Source: Ehretia macrophylla (Eukaryota; Streptophyta; Magnoliopsida; Boraginales; Ehretiaceae). Taken from it: a stretch of DNA of 64,000 bases. The notes beneath the pieces are model-generated. The model was given only the letters and a program-made list of their open reading frames with translations, did no database searches and was not told the DNA's origin. This document shows positions 12,241-24,500 of the stretch, in pieces (position 1 is the first letter of the stretch; every line of letters begins with the position of its first letter). A program made the position numbers and the translations under genes. Location of the stretch: assembly GCA_037974665.1 (NCBI GenBank), contig CM075764.1, positions 83,041,825 through 83,105,824 on the forward strand. The letters are read 5' to 3'.

Positions 12241-12764
12241 GTTGAGTGGCTATTAGTGCAGTGAAGCAGAGATGTGGATCGAGACTCGCAAGAGAATTTT
12301 ACTGTCTATTGATAGTATATAGAGAATGAATGCTAGATATAATTGAAAGCCATACTTTCAATGATTTGTCTACTTGTTACTTATACATAGTAAAATACAA
12401 CTTGATAACAATGAAACTACAAAGTATCTGCCACAAAATATGGGATTACAAAATTACAGTTGATAACTCATTATCTTGAGAGGAATTCAACAGAGTCTTG
12501 GGCGAATGTGTTTTTTCCCTGATAAAATGGTTTATTTACAAAGATTGAATTTTGGGTGAAAATTTTATTTTAAAGTTTTGAATTCAAAAGTCGGTTTTAA
12601 TCTTTTCTCAAGAGTTTAGAAAATATTTTGAAATATTAAATAGGTTGAAACTTGAAGAAGTAGTTTTGAAGTGTCAAAATGTTTTACCTTTGAAAAATTG
12701 GATTTTGGGTAAAATTTCTACAAAATTGTAAACTGTTGATAAATAATTATGTATTTTCAAGTTT
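12241..12764. other. Non-coding leader/LTR remnants between two copia gags
   Basis: 12290-12480 looks like the leader or LTR end of the minus-strand gag element (reverse complement contains CATTCATTCTCTATATAC, LTR-like). 12530-12764 is AT-rich with no frame and is probably the leader of the + strand gag that follows. No clear primer site was seen, and the boundary between the two is not resolved. Confidence 0.35.
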
Positions 12765-13571
12765 TAAAGGATATCCATTTGATATACCTCCGTTTTTCAC
12801 AAGTACAAATTATATTATTTGGAGGAATAACATGGAAAAAATATATCCAATCCATAGATTGTACGTTGTGGATAATTTTTGAAAATAGGCCATATGAAGT
12901 TATCTGAAATTCGAATGTTGAGTTAGCCGAGCAAGATATTGTCAAGCTCGCAAAATACTCAAGAATCTTCTTTATTGTGCATTAAATGACCTTGAATTTA
13001 GCGGAATTAGCAAATGCACATCGACTCAAGAAATATGGAAACTTCTTCAGGAGAAATATTAAGATGAGGAAGAAGAAGAACCAAAAGAAAATGTCATATG
13101 CTTCATTGCAAAAGATGAAGAGGTATATTCAATCTCTACATCTAGTTGTTCTTCATCTAGTAAGAATGATTTTACATTTGATGAATTGTAAGAAGCCTTC
13201 TTTGAAATTCATTATGATTTAAAGCTTGTACTGAATAAAAACAAAAATCTTCATAAACAATTAAAATGTGCCTTATTTGAAAAAGATGAATTAGAAAAAA
13301 AAATGCATTACTTGTTGAAGTAAACCTTGAGATAGAAAAAAAATTATTATTTTTAATTAATAGAAATAAAGTGTTAGAAAATAAAATTTATTCCTGGATG
13401 AAGGAAAATGATTAATTAAACGTGAATACATCGAAATCTATCAAAGGGAAAGAAAGGTTAGATGTTATGCTTGATCCATAAAAGATGGTACGTAATCGGA
13501 ATGATATAAAATATAAACCATGTTTAAATCAAAGGATCTTGAAAGATTATTCTTTCAACACACCAAGAAAG
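12765..13571 (+). pseudogene. SIRE-like copia gag, 5' part (outermost host of the 50-kb composite)
   Basis: It reads GYPFDIPPFFTSTNYIIW at 12769. After a small indel it gives YIQSID...LWIIFENRPYEVI, then LLYCALNDLEFSGISKCTST and QEIWKLLQEKY. After a TAA (13051) come ENVICFIAKDEEVYSIS, SSSSKNDFTFDEL, stop, EAFFEIHYDLKLVLNKNK. This is the gag layout of SIRE/Maximus-type copia elements (capsid, then the segment ahead of the zinc knuckle). The frame is broken by stops and at least one indel. It halts at 13571 exactly where the family C LTR begins, and the zinc-knuckle part resumes at 63830. Confidence 0.75.
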
Positions 13572-15605
13572 TGAAGGACACTCAACGTATAGTTGAAGGA
13601 TCGTCAAAGAAAACATGTAAATCACAAACCCTTATGGCCGAAACTAGAAGCATGGCTAGCAAATTGTAGAATGCCTTTGATGATACGAATTAGCTCTTCC
13701 TCAAGTGTGAAGGATCTAGGTGGAAACACCGAACATCCAAGAACAATCTACACCCAATAACTAAATGTGCTAGATTATCTTGAGTGATATGAGCTTATAT
13801 GTGTGTTAGATGATTAAAAGAAAAACTCCTTCTTTTCTTAGCTAAAGCCGAGAGCACAAAGAGAGAAAGAGAGAACAAAAATTTCTAACTCTTGTGTCTT
13901 TCTCCTCATTATGTCGTGTGTGTGTTACTTGAAGATGAAAATCATCTCTTGCTTTATGTGTATAGCCGTGTATTAGAGAGAGGAGAGAGAAAAATGATTA
14001 GCTTAATCTCAATCCTTGATCTTGTGTTGATCTTTTAATTGTTTGAGTGTTTGAGTGTCCAAAAGGTTTTCTCTCTCCTAATCCACTTGCATAAGCAATC
14101 ATTACAAAAGCAAGTCATGCAAAGGCTCTACTTTTCAAGATTAAATCTTGGCCATCTATTTTAAATTAGTGGGATGTGACATCACCCCAAGGTGACTTGG
14201 ATTGATGACTTGGTAAATCCTAGCCATGCAATCCAATCTTCCACATATGCACACATGTACACGCATGTCCACTAATTGTGAGCAATTAATTAATTAATTC
14301 TAATATCTATTAGAATAATTAATTGGAAACATTTTTCAAATATTACACAATGGCCCAAAACCTTTAGTAATTACTCAAATACGCAATACTCTCAACAATC
14401 ACTTCAAGACCCGGCCCAACACTCCCACTAATTACACAATCGACCCAATACTTTCAATAATTACACAATTGACCCATTAACTCTTAATGACCAAAAAGAA
14501 TGACGTTAAGTTTTTAATGTTCTTTCTAAATTACTTATAAGCTCGTCAATTATCCTATTCATGATGTTCTTTAGTGTGTGACCTTTTAGATTCATAACCG
14601 TATAGCCATGATGGACCATTAAACGCTTTTAATCTATTTCGGAGAATGTCTCTGTTATTCTCCAAAATACCCTCACATTCAATAGTGACGCCTAGCAACA
14701 TACGTGTCAAGATAGTTTGTACGGTAAATGAAGTCCGACTTATATGAATCTATTTGTAGTTGCGAATTAGCATGCAGTCCGATCCTTCCATTAATGTGTT
14801 CCGATCGTTATGGGGACCATGATATAATTAAGTCCACTAAATTGATTCTATGCTTAGATCTAAACGGTAAAACGAGAGATGACACTATGAAAAAACTCTT
14901 TTCCATCATTCACTCATGCCTTGGCCAAGGATTTCCTCGTTCTATGACTAAAATAAGATCGCATAGGACATCTCCTTACGTCGGAGGTTAACGGATCCTA
15001 TCTTAACAATTACCTATTAGTCGCATATCACAAGATTAAACTACGAGAGGCCGTATCTCACCTTTATGAATGCGAGTTTTGTCCAAACGCTATATTTAGC
15101 CCCTAATATATCCAACAACCGTAATTTATCAAGTCAAATAATTAATTTGCACAATCCGTAACAAATAATAAACTATTAATTCGAAGTCATGTAGTTTATT
15201 ATTTACATCACATTCAATGACCCATTCCACTAATGATCACTCATATGTAAATCAATTGCATTGCCATGTTGTTATAGCACAAGGTTCACCATCTTTTATC
15301 ATTAACATCCTTATGTTAATCAAATGTGATTACATATGATAGCAGTAATTGATTATTATAGTCCCGATCAAATAATCTAAGAGCTATGAATTAAGTTCTA
15401 GTGTTTATCATATCGAAAAAATATATCGACGTATTCTAAATGCTTTTAGAATATATTTCTCCTCCGAAGAAACACTAAGGACATAGTCATATATTATAAA
15501 TAGAGAATATGAATGTCCACTAAATGCCAATATGAAAATACACATACACATCAAAATATCCCTATATAGGTCATCTAACTATAGCATTAAGGCATATCTC
15601 TAACA
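13572..15605 (-). repeat. 3' LTR of the minus-strand family C element
   Basis: On the minus strand it begins TGTTAGAGATATGCC (15605) and ends ...GTCCTTCA (13572), 2034 bp. It aligns over its length with 61652-63829 except for a 144-bp gap near 13662, where the right LTR has extra sequence bordered by ATGG on both sides, suggesting a microhomology deletion here. Beyond 15605 the purine tract reads GTGCAAGTTGGAGAT on the minus strand. Confidence 0.85.
14347..14475. repeat. Short degenerate tandem repeats inside the family C LTR
   Basis: Units of roughly 30-38 bases built on AATTACACAATNGACCCAA and CAATACTTTCAAT, three to four degenerate copies. The same block is found at about 62570-62700 in the partner LTR. 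Confidence 0.5.
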
Positions 15606-16938
15606 ATCTCCAACTTGCACTAATGTTATCTCTCATAGGATAAGTGCATCATACACTCATATTATATACCCATCTGCTCCAAGATGGCGATCAACTCTGA
15701 TCGGTCTCACAGGATCCGTGGGTCAACTACATTTTTCAATGTAGGAAATTTTATGCAAAATTTATATCATTTCAAGCAATAATTTCTTGAATAATATGAA
15801 AAACTCATTTTTCATGTGTTTGGATTTTCGATGAAATCTAGGTTCCTTTAGTTCACTCATCAACCTCATTGTTTATCGTTAACGACAATTCAATGATTGA
15901 AACCATTTTAAGTTCTATGAAGAACTTTTTTTGTCCAAACTTCTATCAATGCAGCATCAAGTGTTATGATGTATTCGGCTTCAATAATAAAGTCAACAGT
16001 TACTGGCAGTTTGGAACTCTTTTCAACTTATTGTCCCTTCATTACATATAAAACAAATCTAAATATTTACTATTTATCTTCTTCATTCATGTCTACAACA
16101 GAATCAGTGAATTCGTCCCCACGAACTTCACTATTTCCATAAGATCCTTAGTTCTTCACTTGGATCAAACTGATATTTGCTCGTACCATTTTACAGCAAG
16201 ATCTATATCAGACTATGTACATCCCATAGCTTATAGGAGATTGACTATGGTTGAAGCATAAGGAACATGACCCATTCGTCGCCTTTTACTTCATCTGATA
16301 TTGGAGACGTTATAAAAGAAAAGACGGATACCCCGCCTCAAAGGCTGAAGACCAAACATTTCTTAGAATTCTTCATCTTGAATTTCTTCAAGATTTATTC
16401 AATTTACACGTTATGAGATAAGCCTATTTTAGTCCTTTCGCTCTATCTCTATAGATACGAATTCTTGAGACATAACATGCTCGTCCCAAGGTTTATGGAA
16501 TATCTTTCAATTGAACTCAAGTTGACATAAATAAGTCATTTTCCCTTTTCTATTGTCTGAAATGTCATCAATATACAATATATGGTAAGTGAACACACTT
16601 CTACTAACCTCATTGTAAACATATAGGATTCATCTTCATAGCTGATGAAAACAATCTCTATTATTTCATCACTATATAAGATGCTCTAAGTATATGAAGC
16701 TTACATACTCGATCATACTTGGATTTAAAAATCATAATCGTTCTATATAGACATCTTCTCCAAGATAACTATATGGGAAGGTAGTTTTAATATCCATATG
16801 CCAGATATAATAATCGTAGCACGTGACAAAAACAAGTTCGAGCCTTTATGGAGCAAAGTAATTGGCAAAAAGTTCAATCATAACCAACCTCTGGTTTTGA
16901 TGACGGCCCTTTTATTGCTAGTATTACTTTACATGTTA
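15606..16938 (-). pseudogene. RT and RNase H remnant of the minus-strand family C element
   Basis: Read from 16938 downwards with many stops and indels. It shows YYIWHMDIKTTFPYS then LGEDVYIE (RT, equivalent to copia MDVKTAFLNG...EDVYM) and NEVSRSVFTYHILYIDDI (the YVDD region, with Tyr-Ile-Asp-Asp kept). It continues GHVPYASTIVNLL (SAIGSLMYA region), IEAEYIITLDAALIEVW (RNase H) and VVDPRIL...LEQMGI (C-terminus). The upstream part of pol continues beyond the gypsy locus at 28707. Confidence 0.7.
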
Positions 16939-16943
16939 CAACA

Positions 16944-19396
16944 TGTGAAACCCCACTTTTCTATCCTGTCCCGTTTTGCATGTTTATTATCATTCTACGT
17001 GTTTATTCTTGTTTTGCATGAAATGACCTGTCTATGTGCTATATGGCTTAGAATGTGATAATTTTGATATTAATACTCCTAGAACATGCTAAATGTGCAT
17101 TCAAGAAATTTTCATAAAAAACGGAGTCAGAAATTTTATCGTCGACTTTTAGTGAATAGTATTTTCGAAACACGTCCGCTAAAATTTTGAAACTGGTCTT
17201 TTTAACCCTTCTAGACCTAGTTCACGGACTTTAATAGACCTGTGTTTGATTAAAACAGTTTTCAAATCGGCATAGGAATTTATTAGGGTTTTTACACCGA
17301 CTTTTGCGAAAATCGAGTTTTAAGCAGACTTGGGTGAAATTGTTTGATTGTAAAACTTCTTGTCACCTAAAAATAACCTACTTGAGCTATCTTGAATGTT
17401 GAATAATTTTTTTGAACATTGGTGATCAAGAAAATGCATTTAAAGTCAAGAAAACACTAAAAATACTAAAGTTTCAACTTTGACTTTCATTTCAATTGTT
17501 GACTTTCATGCATATATCACCAACACACACAAGCAAAGCACAAAAACACCTTCATTTTAACCTAGATGGCCGAGAGCTTCATGGGAGAATAGCCAAGCTT
17601 TTCTTCAAAGTTTTCCAAGCAAATTTTCAAAGAAAAACCTAGTTTTTGTTCGTAGAACTTCATGCCAAGTTGGATTCTGCTTGTTGGGCACGCATTGCAT
17701 GCATTTCTAGGCTTTTATCTCATCAAAGGTGAGAGAAAAATTCTAGATCTCAAAACTCATCTTTTATGTTTTTGCGTAGAATTGATTATTGAACCGTTAA
17801 AATGTTAATCTGTTGTTAGATTATTGCTCCATGCATGCTAGGGATCGTTTATATGTATTCTTACGAGATTTGAACCGTTGTAGCATAATTATTTATTTTC
17901 AGGTACTTAAAGTTGATTAATTTGCTAAATGTTGATTATTTTGAGTTGTGTTGATCGGAATCGATTGCCGTCAATTTCTAAAAGTTTTTTAATTACGTGG
18001 TAGCGCCGTTGTAATGCCGAATTTTCGATTGTGAGGTCGGTGCTAAAATCCAGAAATTTCAGCCATGACACACTAGGGTTTTAGGGTTATTGGGCATGAT
18101 TTGGATGTGTTTTGGTTGGTTTCTGAGGGGGCTAATGTAGTTGATTGAATGGGTGAGTGATAGAAACTAATTTGGAGTTGTTTGGATTAGTAGAATGTAA
18201 GATATGAATATTTGAAGTTTAGGTTGTCTTTCTTTAAAATGTTAGATTATGCCTTTAGTTGATTAGGTGTGGTTTGAGTGATTGAATTGTGAGTTGATGA
18301 TGGGTAAACTAGGCTTTGATTGTGTGTTTAATGCATGTTCGGTTAGATGGCCTACTTTGTCATCTAACTTAATTATTTGTTGTTAAATTGATTATTGATG
18401 TTATTATAATGATAATATGATTATTGATGATTATTGATTGATGATTGATGCCGGGAGATAGGTTGTTCTGCTAGACTGTCCTCTTGTGAATGATTGATGT
18501 TTATTATTATTGCTGAGTCTTTGGTATGTGTGTGCCATTTCTCGGGCAGCATCGGGCTGTCGGGTTGATAACGGCATGAATACCAGAGACTGCCTCCAGC
18601 TCGCGGAGGTGTCATGGAGGGAGAGGTTATTGGGGTACCTCGGGTGCGCGAGTTTATAGTAGTCACAAGAAGGCTGTTATGATCGTGATGGCGTTTGGAG
18701 CTACACTAACTAGTGTATCCTTTATTGAATGGTCATTATAGATTATGTGATGATAGTATTATTGATGTTATTGTGTGTTTACTTGCTCAAATGATCATTT
18801 TCCAAGGAGTATAGTGAATACTGTTAGAGATCTATCGAATCCTCACTGGGCTTATTTTATATAAGCTCACTCTCTATTATTGCATGCTTACAGGTGTTCT
18901 TTCGCAAGACTGAGGGTATGTGCCTCTTGAAGAGGAAAATGTGCCTTACGTGGATGAGTCTTATGTTCCGGAGTCTTATCCTTGATGTTATGTTGTTTTA
19001 CTATCTTGTATATTAACTTAGCAGACTTTTATATGCTTTGTCATTCTTAATGTAGAAGATGTTGAAAAGATAATGAATTAGTTGATGCTATCTTAGTAGT
19101 CTTTCTTTTGTCTATGTATAGGTTGCTAGGTTGGTATCAATATATTTTGCAATGTATATTAAGGTTCATGTATTATGTTGGAACAAAGACGTATAACGAG
19201 GAATGATTATTGTATAATATGGTTATGATGTATGTTGTTATTTTATTGAGGAGTTGTTTGTTGTATGGTTTATGGAGTTGATGTATGATGTTCTATTGAG
19301 GTTGGTTTAGAGCCTCGGTATCCTATTTACTGTTGTTATACTGCCGAAATTCTGTTGCGTCCTGACTGATCGTAGGTGTTGAGTTGGGGCATGACA
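16944..19396 (+). mobile_element. Ty3/gypsy solo LTR (LTR1) with perfect target duplication
   Basis: It runs from TGTGAAACCCCAC to GGGGCATGACA, 2453 bp, flanked by CAACA at 16939-16943 and CAACA at 19397-19401. No primer site follows. The same family continues after a 468-bp spacer (19865 onward), and the spacer is repeated after the 3' LTR at 28707, so this solo LTR is one unit of a tandem duplication. It contains donor-like CAAAG|GTGAG at 17728/17729 and acceptor-like CTTACAG ending at 18893. Confidence 0.85.
18894..18985 (+). pseudogene. candidate LTR exon 2 in LTR1 (interrupted)
   Basis: It has 92 bases and the same phase as in the other LTRs. The tail ENVPYVDESYVPESYP and its TGA are intact, but an in-frame TGA stands where its relatives have TAC (GACTACGGG). 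Hairpin arms TGGGCTTAT and ATAAGCTCA lie at 18847-18869. Confidence 0.4.
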
Positions 19397-19864
19397 CAAC
19401 ATCTCCATTATTTCCAAAACACCTTTGGAATCTACGAAGTCCATATTTACTTTGTTTTGCCTGCTTCTATTCCTCAAAACGTTTATCGATTTCTATAAGT
19501 AGTAAGATTATCGATATTGTCATTATCCTTTTTACAAATAACTTTTGTATTTCCTCTAGAAGATATACTTATCTTTCTTGAGAACGGGATATACTACTTA
19601 AAACATGAGGAACCTGTGTGATGACTTTGTTATGGATTTAGTTAATCGGTCTCGAGATCATGGTTTGAGTCATTTTTTAAGGTTTTAAAGGATGCTTCCT
19701 CTATTCTAATTTTCCTTCCACTGCCTCTTTCTTGAACAAACTCCAATTCAAGAAAGATAGCATCACAGTTCGATCAACAACTCTTAATCACTAGGAAAAT
19801 AGAAACTTTATCCTTTAATGATATCGGTTTTTCACTAAAGCCTTAAACCTTTTAAACTTTTCAA
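19397..19864 (-). repeat. Duplicated copia flank between two gypsy LTR units
   Basis: A 468-bp segment of family C pol (minus strand), near-identical to 28707-29172. It joins the middle of a gypsy LTR at 19864/19865 (...CTTTTCAA|TGCTAAATG), whereas the other copy carries on into further family C sequence (...CTTTTCAA|AGTTTTAG). Confidence 0.8.
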
Positions 19865-21247
19865 TGCTAAATGTTGATTATTTTGAGTTGTGTTGATCGG
19901 AATCGATTGCCGTCGATTTCTAAAATTTTGTTAATTACGTGGTATCACCGTTGTAATGCCGAATTTTCGATTGTGAGGTCGGTGCTAAAATCCAAAAATT
20001 TCAGCCATGACACACTAGGGTTTTAGGGTTATTTGGCATGATTTGGATGTGTTTTGGTTGGTTTCCGAGGGGGCTAATGTAGTTGATTGAATGGGTGAGT
20101 GATAGAAACTGATTTGGAGTTGTTTGGATTAGTAGAATGTAAGATATGAATATTTGAAGTTTAGGTTGTCTTTCTTTAAAATGTTAGATTATGCCTTTAG
20201 TTGATTGGGTGTGGTTTGAGTGATTGAATTGTGAGTTGATGATGGGTAAACTAGGGTTTGATTGTGTGTTTAATGCATGTTCGATTAGATGGCCTACTTT
20301 GTCATCTAACTTAGTTATTTGTTGTTAAATTGATTATTGATGTTTATTACTATTGCTGAGTCTTTGGTATGTGTGTGCCACCTCTCGGGCAGTATTGGGC
20401 TATCGGGTTGATAACGGCATGACTACCAGAGACTGCCTCCAGCTCGCATGACGGAGGTGTCATGGAGGGAGAGGTTATTGGGGTACCTCGGTTGCGTGAG
20501 TTTATGGGAGTCACAAGAAGGCTGTTATGATCGTGATGACATTTGGAGCTACACCAACTAGTGTATCCTTTATTGAATGGTCATTATAGATTATGTGATG
20601 ATAGTATTATTGATATTATTGTGTGTTTACTTGCTCAAAGGATCATTTTCCAAGGAGTATAGTGAATACTGTTAGAGATCTATCGGATCCTCACTGGGCT
20701 TATTTTATATAAGCTCACTCTCTATTATTGCATGCTTACAGGTGTTCTTTCGCAAGACTACGGGTATGTGCCTCTTGAAGAGGAAAATGTGCCTTACATG
20801 GATTAGTCTTATGTTCCGGAGTCTTATCCTTGATGTTATGTTGTTTTACTATCTTGTATATTAACTTAGCAGACTTTTATATGCTTTGTAATTCTTAATG
20901 TAGAAGATTTTGAAAAGATAATGAATTAGTTGATGCTATCTTAGTTGTCTTTCTTTTGTCTATGTATAGGTTGATAAGTTGGTATCAATATATTTTCCAA
21001 TGTATATTAAGGTTCATGTATTATGTTGGAACGGAGGCATATAACGAGGAATGATTATTGTATAATATGGTTATGATGTATGTTGTTATTTTATTGAGGA
21101 GTTGTTTGTTGTGTGGTTTATGGAGTTGATGTATGATGTTCTATTGAGGTTGGTTTAGAGCCTCGGTATCCTATTTACTGTCGTTATACTGCCGAAATTC
21201 TATTGCATCCTGACTGATCGTATGTGGGGTCGAGTTGGGGCGTGACA
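19865..21247 (+). repeat. Truncated 5' LTR (LTR2) of gypsy copy 1
   Basis: It starts mid-LTR (TGCTAAATGTTGATTATT, matching 17923 in LTR1) and ends GGGGCGTGACA before the primer site. The candidate exon 2 at 20742-20833 is interrupted by TAG in place of the GAG of the VDES motif. Hairpin arms at 20695-20717. Confidence 0.85.
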
Positions 21248-21524
21248 TTTAAGTGGTATCAGAGCTCATGTTAGTTGTCAGCCGGGGTATTCTCGGAATG
21301 TGGGTAATGGTCTTAGCATGAAAGTATGTATGAAAAGAAAGAAAAGTGAACTATGAATTAATATGATTAAATGATTAAGTGATTAAGTGATTATGTGATT
21401 TAGTGCTTATGTGATTATGTGATCAATTTGTTTATGTGTTTTATATGAGTTTGTTGTTTATGTGTTAATGTTGTTTATAACCTATTTATGTGCTATAACC
21501 TGTGCTAACTCTTTGATTAGTAGA
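21248..21524 (+). other. Primer site and leader of gypsy copy 1
   Basis: TGGTATCAGAGC at 21254-21265 matches the 3' end of initiator methionine tRNA. A block with CAGCCGGGGTATTCTCGG follows, shared with copy 2 and, reversed, with element E. Then comes a run of TTATGTGA/TTAAGTGA repeats (21361-21442). No frame before the gag ATG at 21525. Confidence 0.8.
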
Positions 21525-24500
21525 ATGGCCAGTAGACCAAGGACCAGAGGTAGGCCCGAGGTAGTAGATGAGACTCCTGGTAATGCAGCACCGGGCCGTG
21601 ATAGGGGTGATGATCGTTTGGGGGCAGCAATGGATAGGATTGCGGAGTTAATGGCCGGACAGGCCCAGTTGATAGCAGGGTAGGCTGCCCAGACTCATGC
21701 TTGGCAGGCTCAATTGTTGAATGTGCAGGGTGAAAACCACGGGCGTGGTACCCTAAAAGAGTTCTTGGGGTATCATCCACCTAGATTTCAGGGGGAACCC
21801 GATGATCGGAAGGCTGAAGCGTGGATTAGTAAGGTGGAGAAGATTTATGATCCTCTTGATTATACTGATGAACAGAATGTCTCCTTTGTCGTGTACTTGC
21901 TAGATGATGAGCCAGAAGAATGGTGGCACACAGTGAGAACTAGCTGGGCGACTCAGGGTATTCCGTATGTTAGGGGTACCTTTCTGTTAGCTTTTCGGGC
22001 AAAGTATGTCCCGAGGATCGCGAGGGAGTGGAGAGAGGCAGAGTTTCTAGCCTTAGTGCAGGGAGATGCTTCAGTGGCTCAGTATGAGGCCACTTTCACT
22101 AGGTTGTCCCGGTATGCACCGGAGTATGTGGCTGATGAGGAGCGGAGGACTCGTAGATTTATGTTGGGGTTAAGGCCCGAGATTCAGGATGTGATGGCTC
22201 TGAATCGATATGATGTATTCACTGAGGCCTTTGAGGCAGCTTCTAGACTAGAGAAGAGAAAGGGGGATCAGCTTGTGTCTAGTTAGCCCAGTAGGAGGCC
22301 GTATCAACCGTAGTTTTAGCATGGAGTGTATAGGCCTTCAGTACAGCAGGTTGTGTACAGGCCACCAGCTCAGCAGGGTTCTTTTAGGCCACAGGGGCAA
22401 CAGAGTTATTATCGGCCTCAGTTTCAGCAGGGGTCATATCAGGTTCAGTCCCAGTTTAGGCCAGCCCAGTCTCAGGGTCAGTATAGGCCTAGTTTGGTAA
22501 GGCCTCAACAACAGACTGGTTCAGCTGTTCCTTCAGCTTCTGGTTCTTCTAGGGGCAGTGTTAGTGCATCATCACTGCAGTGTACACACTGCAACCGCAT
22601 GAGGCATGTGGAGGCTGATTGCAGAGTGAAGGCAGGGTTGTATTTAGGATGCGGCAGCAATCAGCACAGGGCGAGGGATTGCCCTAGATATTCGAGGACT
22701 GAGGGCCGGACTACGACTCAGGGTTATCAGGGCCGACCTGCGACCTGTGCACCTCAGCAGCAGCGGGTCCAGGCTCAGGCCTACGCAGTTGACTTAGAGG
22801 AGATGCCTGAGGAGACTGCAGTTGTGGAAGGTAACTTCCTTATACTTGATCAACTTGTTAAAGTGTTGATTGATTCTGGTGCTACACATTCTTTCATTAC
22901 TCCTGCTTGTGTGCAATGTGTTAATTTGCAACCTGAAAGATTGCCTTATGTGATTGAGATTAGTACCTCTTTGACTAATAAGTATGTGACTGGCTTAGTA
23001 TGTAAGGATTGTATAATACATGTTAAGGGGTATAATTTTCCTTCGGACCTTATCTTATTTCCTATCCATGGGTATGATGTTATCTTGGGTATGGATTGGC
23101 TTTCTAAGTATGATGCCCAGTTGAACTGTAGAACCAAGGTAGTACAGTTTCGTTTGCCAGATCAACCAGTAGTTGAGGTAGTAGGGAACCAGGGTGCAAA
23201 GACGAGTTTTGTTATCTCAGCAACTAAAGCTGTTAAATTGGTGAGTAAAGGGTGTTCGGGTTATCTAGCTTATTTGATCAACAAGCCATCTGATAAGCTA
23301 CAGCTAGAGGAAGTCCCTATTATTCGGGAATATCCCAATGTATTTCCCGAGGAGTTGTCAGGGTTACCGCCAGAGAGAGATGTGGAGTTTGTGATTAATC
23401 TTGTTCCTGGTACTCAACCTATTTCTAAATCAGTGTACTGGATGGCACCAACTGAGTTGAAAGAGCTGAAGACTCAGTTGCAAGAGTTATTGGAGAAGGG
23501 ATTTATTCAGCAGAGTTCTTCACCTTGGGGAGCTCCTGTTTTATTTGTGAAGAAGAAGGATGATACCTTGAGATTGTGTATTGATTATCGTGGTTTGAAT
23601 TAGGTTACCATCAAGAATAAGTATCCTTTGCCACTGATTGACGAGTTGTTTGATCAACTTCAGGGAGCCAAAGTCTATTCTAAATTTGATTTGAGGCAGG
23701 GGTATTATCAGCTTCGGATTCGCACGGAGGATGTTCCGAAGTCTGCCTTCAGGACTTGGTACGGGCATTATGAGTTTGTTGTTATGCCCTTTGGATTAAC
23801 TAATGCACTGGCAGCATTCATAGACCTTATGCATCGGGTTTTTCAGCCGTATTTAGACCAGTTCGTGGTAATCTTTATTGATGATATCTTGGTCTATTCT
23901 AAATCTGAATCGGAGCACGAGCAACATCTACGACTTGTCTTACAAAAGCTGCAAGAGCATTAGTTGTTTGCCAAGTTCAGCAAATGTGAATTTTGGCTGC
24001 AACGCATATCTTTTCTTGGCCATGTTATTACATAGAGCGGTATATCTGTAGATCCCACTAAGATTGAAATGGTGATGTCTTGGAAACGGCCAGAGAATGT
24101 TTCTGAGGTCCGTAGCTTTCTTGGCTTGGCAAGTTATTACCGTAGGTTTGTAAAGGACTTCTCGAAGATTGCTGGGCCATTTTCTAAGTTGACTCAGAAA
24201 CAGATTATCTTTGCTTGGGATGAGAAGTGTGAGAGTGGGTTTCAGGAGTTGAAAAAGAGGTTGACTACTGCTCCAGTACTTGCTCTACCAGAGGGGACCA
24301 ATAATATGGTTATTTACAGCGATGCATCTAAGGAGGGCTTGGGATGTGTTCTTATGCAGGATGGCCGAGTTATTGCCTATGCTTCCAGGAAGTTGAAGCC
24401 TTATGAGGTGAATTATCCGACTCACGATCTTGAGTTGGCAGCAGTTGTCTTCGCACTGAAGAAGTGGCGTCATTATCTGTGGGGCAGTAAGTTCGAGATT

